NCBI GenBank assembly: GCA_017548445.1 | Contig: JAFYZZ010000062.1 | Location: forward strand, 1-25,582 | DNA from: Bacteroidales bacterium | Lineage (GTDB): Bacteria > Bacteroidota > Bacteroidia > Bacteroidales > UBA932 | DNA length: 25,582 nt | Reading direction: 5' to 3' | Part shown: positions 25,173 through 25,582 of the stretch, in pieces | Position numbering within the stretch: position 1 is the first letter of the stretch | Layout: each line of letters starts with the position of its first letter | Notes under the pieces: model-generated | Seen by the model: the letters and a program-made list of their open reading frames with translations, nothing else | The model's database searches: none | Told to the model about the DNA's origin: nothing | Program-made: the position numbers and the translations under genes

Positions 25173-25582
25173 AAGCCGAAGGCCTGCCTGATGCGGTCCA
25201 CGCCGTCCAGCAGCTCCCAGCCGAAGAACTGGATGCCGTCCTTGACGTAGGGCTTGCGGCCCATATGGCCGTAGGCGGCGGTGGGTTCGTAAATGGGGTT
25301 CTTGAGACCGAACTTGCGGGTGATAGCGGCGGGGCGCAGGTCGAAGAGCCTGTGGACCTTCTCCGCGATTTCCGCGTCGGAGAAACCGGTATGGTCGGTG
25401 CCGAAGGTATCCACGCATACGCTCACGGGCTCGGCCACGCCGATGGCGTAGGCCAGCTGCACGAGACACTCGTCCGCGACGCCCGCGGCCACGAGGTTCT
25501 TGGCCAGGTAGCGTGCGGCATAGGCGGCGCTGCGGTCCACCTTGGAAGGGTCCTTGCCGGAGAAAGCACCGCCTCCGTGGGC
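25169..25582 (-). CDS. metK: S-adenosylmethionine synthetase (5' part outside the window)
   Basis: MetK makes S-adenosylmethionine from methionine and ATP. Only the C-terminal 137 residues are present; the frame is open to base 25582. The segment begins with the glycine-rich signature [20 protein letters not shown], which contains residues that bind ATP phosphates and methionine, and continues with [16 protein letters not shown] and [18 protein letters not shown]. Near the end is the [11 protein letters not shown] motif of the family. The stop TGA (25171-25169) overlaps the smpB start by 4 nt. No defect is visible in the part present. Confidence 0.97.
   Translation of the reverse strand, partial: AHGGGAFSGKDPSKVDRSAAYAARYLAKNLVAAGVADECLVQLAYAIGVAEPVSVCVDTFGTDHTGFSDAEIAEKVHRLFDLRPAAITRKFGLKNPIYEPTAAYGHMGRKPYVKDGIQFFGWELLDGVDRIRQAFGL

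Overview
The window reads as a GC-rich (about 60% by eye) chromosome segment from the phylum Bacteroidota, probably order Bacteroidales. Supporting signs are the SusC/SusD pairs, the type IX secretion (T9SS) C-terminal sorting domains, TAnnTTTG-type -7 boxes, the lack of Shine-Dalgarno sequences at most starts, and the atpB-E-F-H-A-G gene order with a Bacteroidota-type insert in AtpA. I cannot place it below order. I saw no rRNA, tRNA, CRISPR array, transposase or recombinase gene.

Layout. (1) 1-4523, plus strand: the end of an F-type ATP synthase operon (atpB partial, atpE, atpF, atpH, atpA, atpG). atpG carries an in-frame palindromic element at 3737-3851. (2) 4524-13899, minus strand: a SusC-like transporter gene broken by a frameshift, a SusD-like lipoprotein, a small surface lipoprotein, a terminator, then a translationally coupled S41 and S8 protease pair. 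(3) 13900-14341: an AT-rich divergent intergenic region bounded by perfect 23-bp inverted repeats. (4) 14342-23728, plus strand: a paralogous cluster with intact SusC, SusD, small lipoprotein, a terminator with an overlapping promoter, an S8 protease with a T9SS tail, and a PorV/PorQ-like outer-membrane barrel. (5) 23728-23839: a second copy of the palindromic element, filling the gap between two convergent genes. (6) 23838-25582, minus strand: miaA, smpB and the 3' part of metK, tightly packed housekeeping genes.

How the genes may work together. The two divergent clusters look like duplicated peptide or protein acquisition loci. Surface proteases of the S8 family (T9SS-tailed) and S41 family would release peptides, a small lipoprotein may help bind them, and the SusCD pair would import them through the outer membrane. 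This assignment is inferred from the paired proteases and from the known peptide import by the RagAB SusCD homologue. No polysaccharide-degrading enzyme is present. The left copy may be non-functional because of its susC frameshift.

The most unusual signals are: (a) the dispersed palindromic element, whose two copies have different but perfectly self-complementary outer arms, one copy lying inside the essential atpG; (b) the 23-bp inverted repeats flanking the shared susC promoter region, which have the geometry of an invertible promoter segment; (c) near-total absence of the tetranucleotide CATG.
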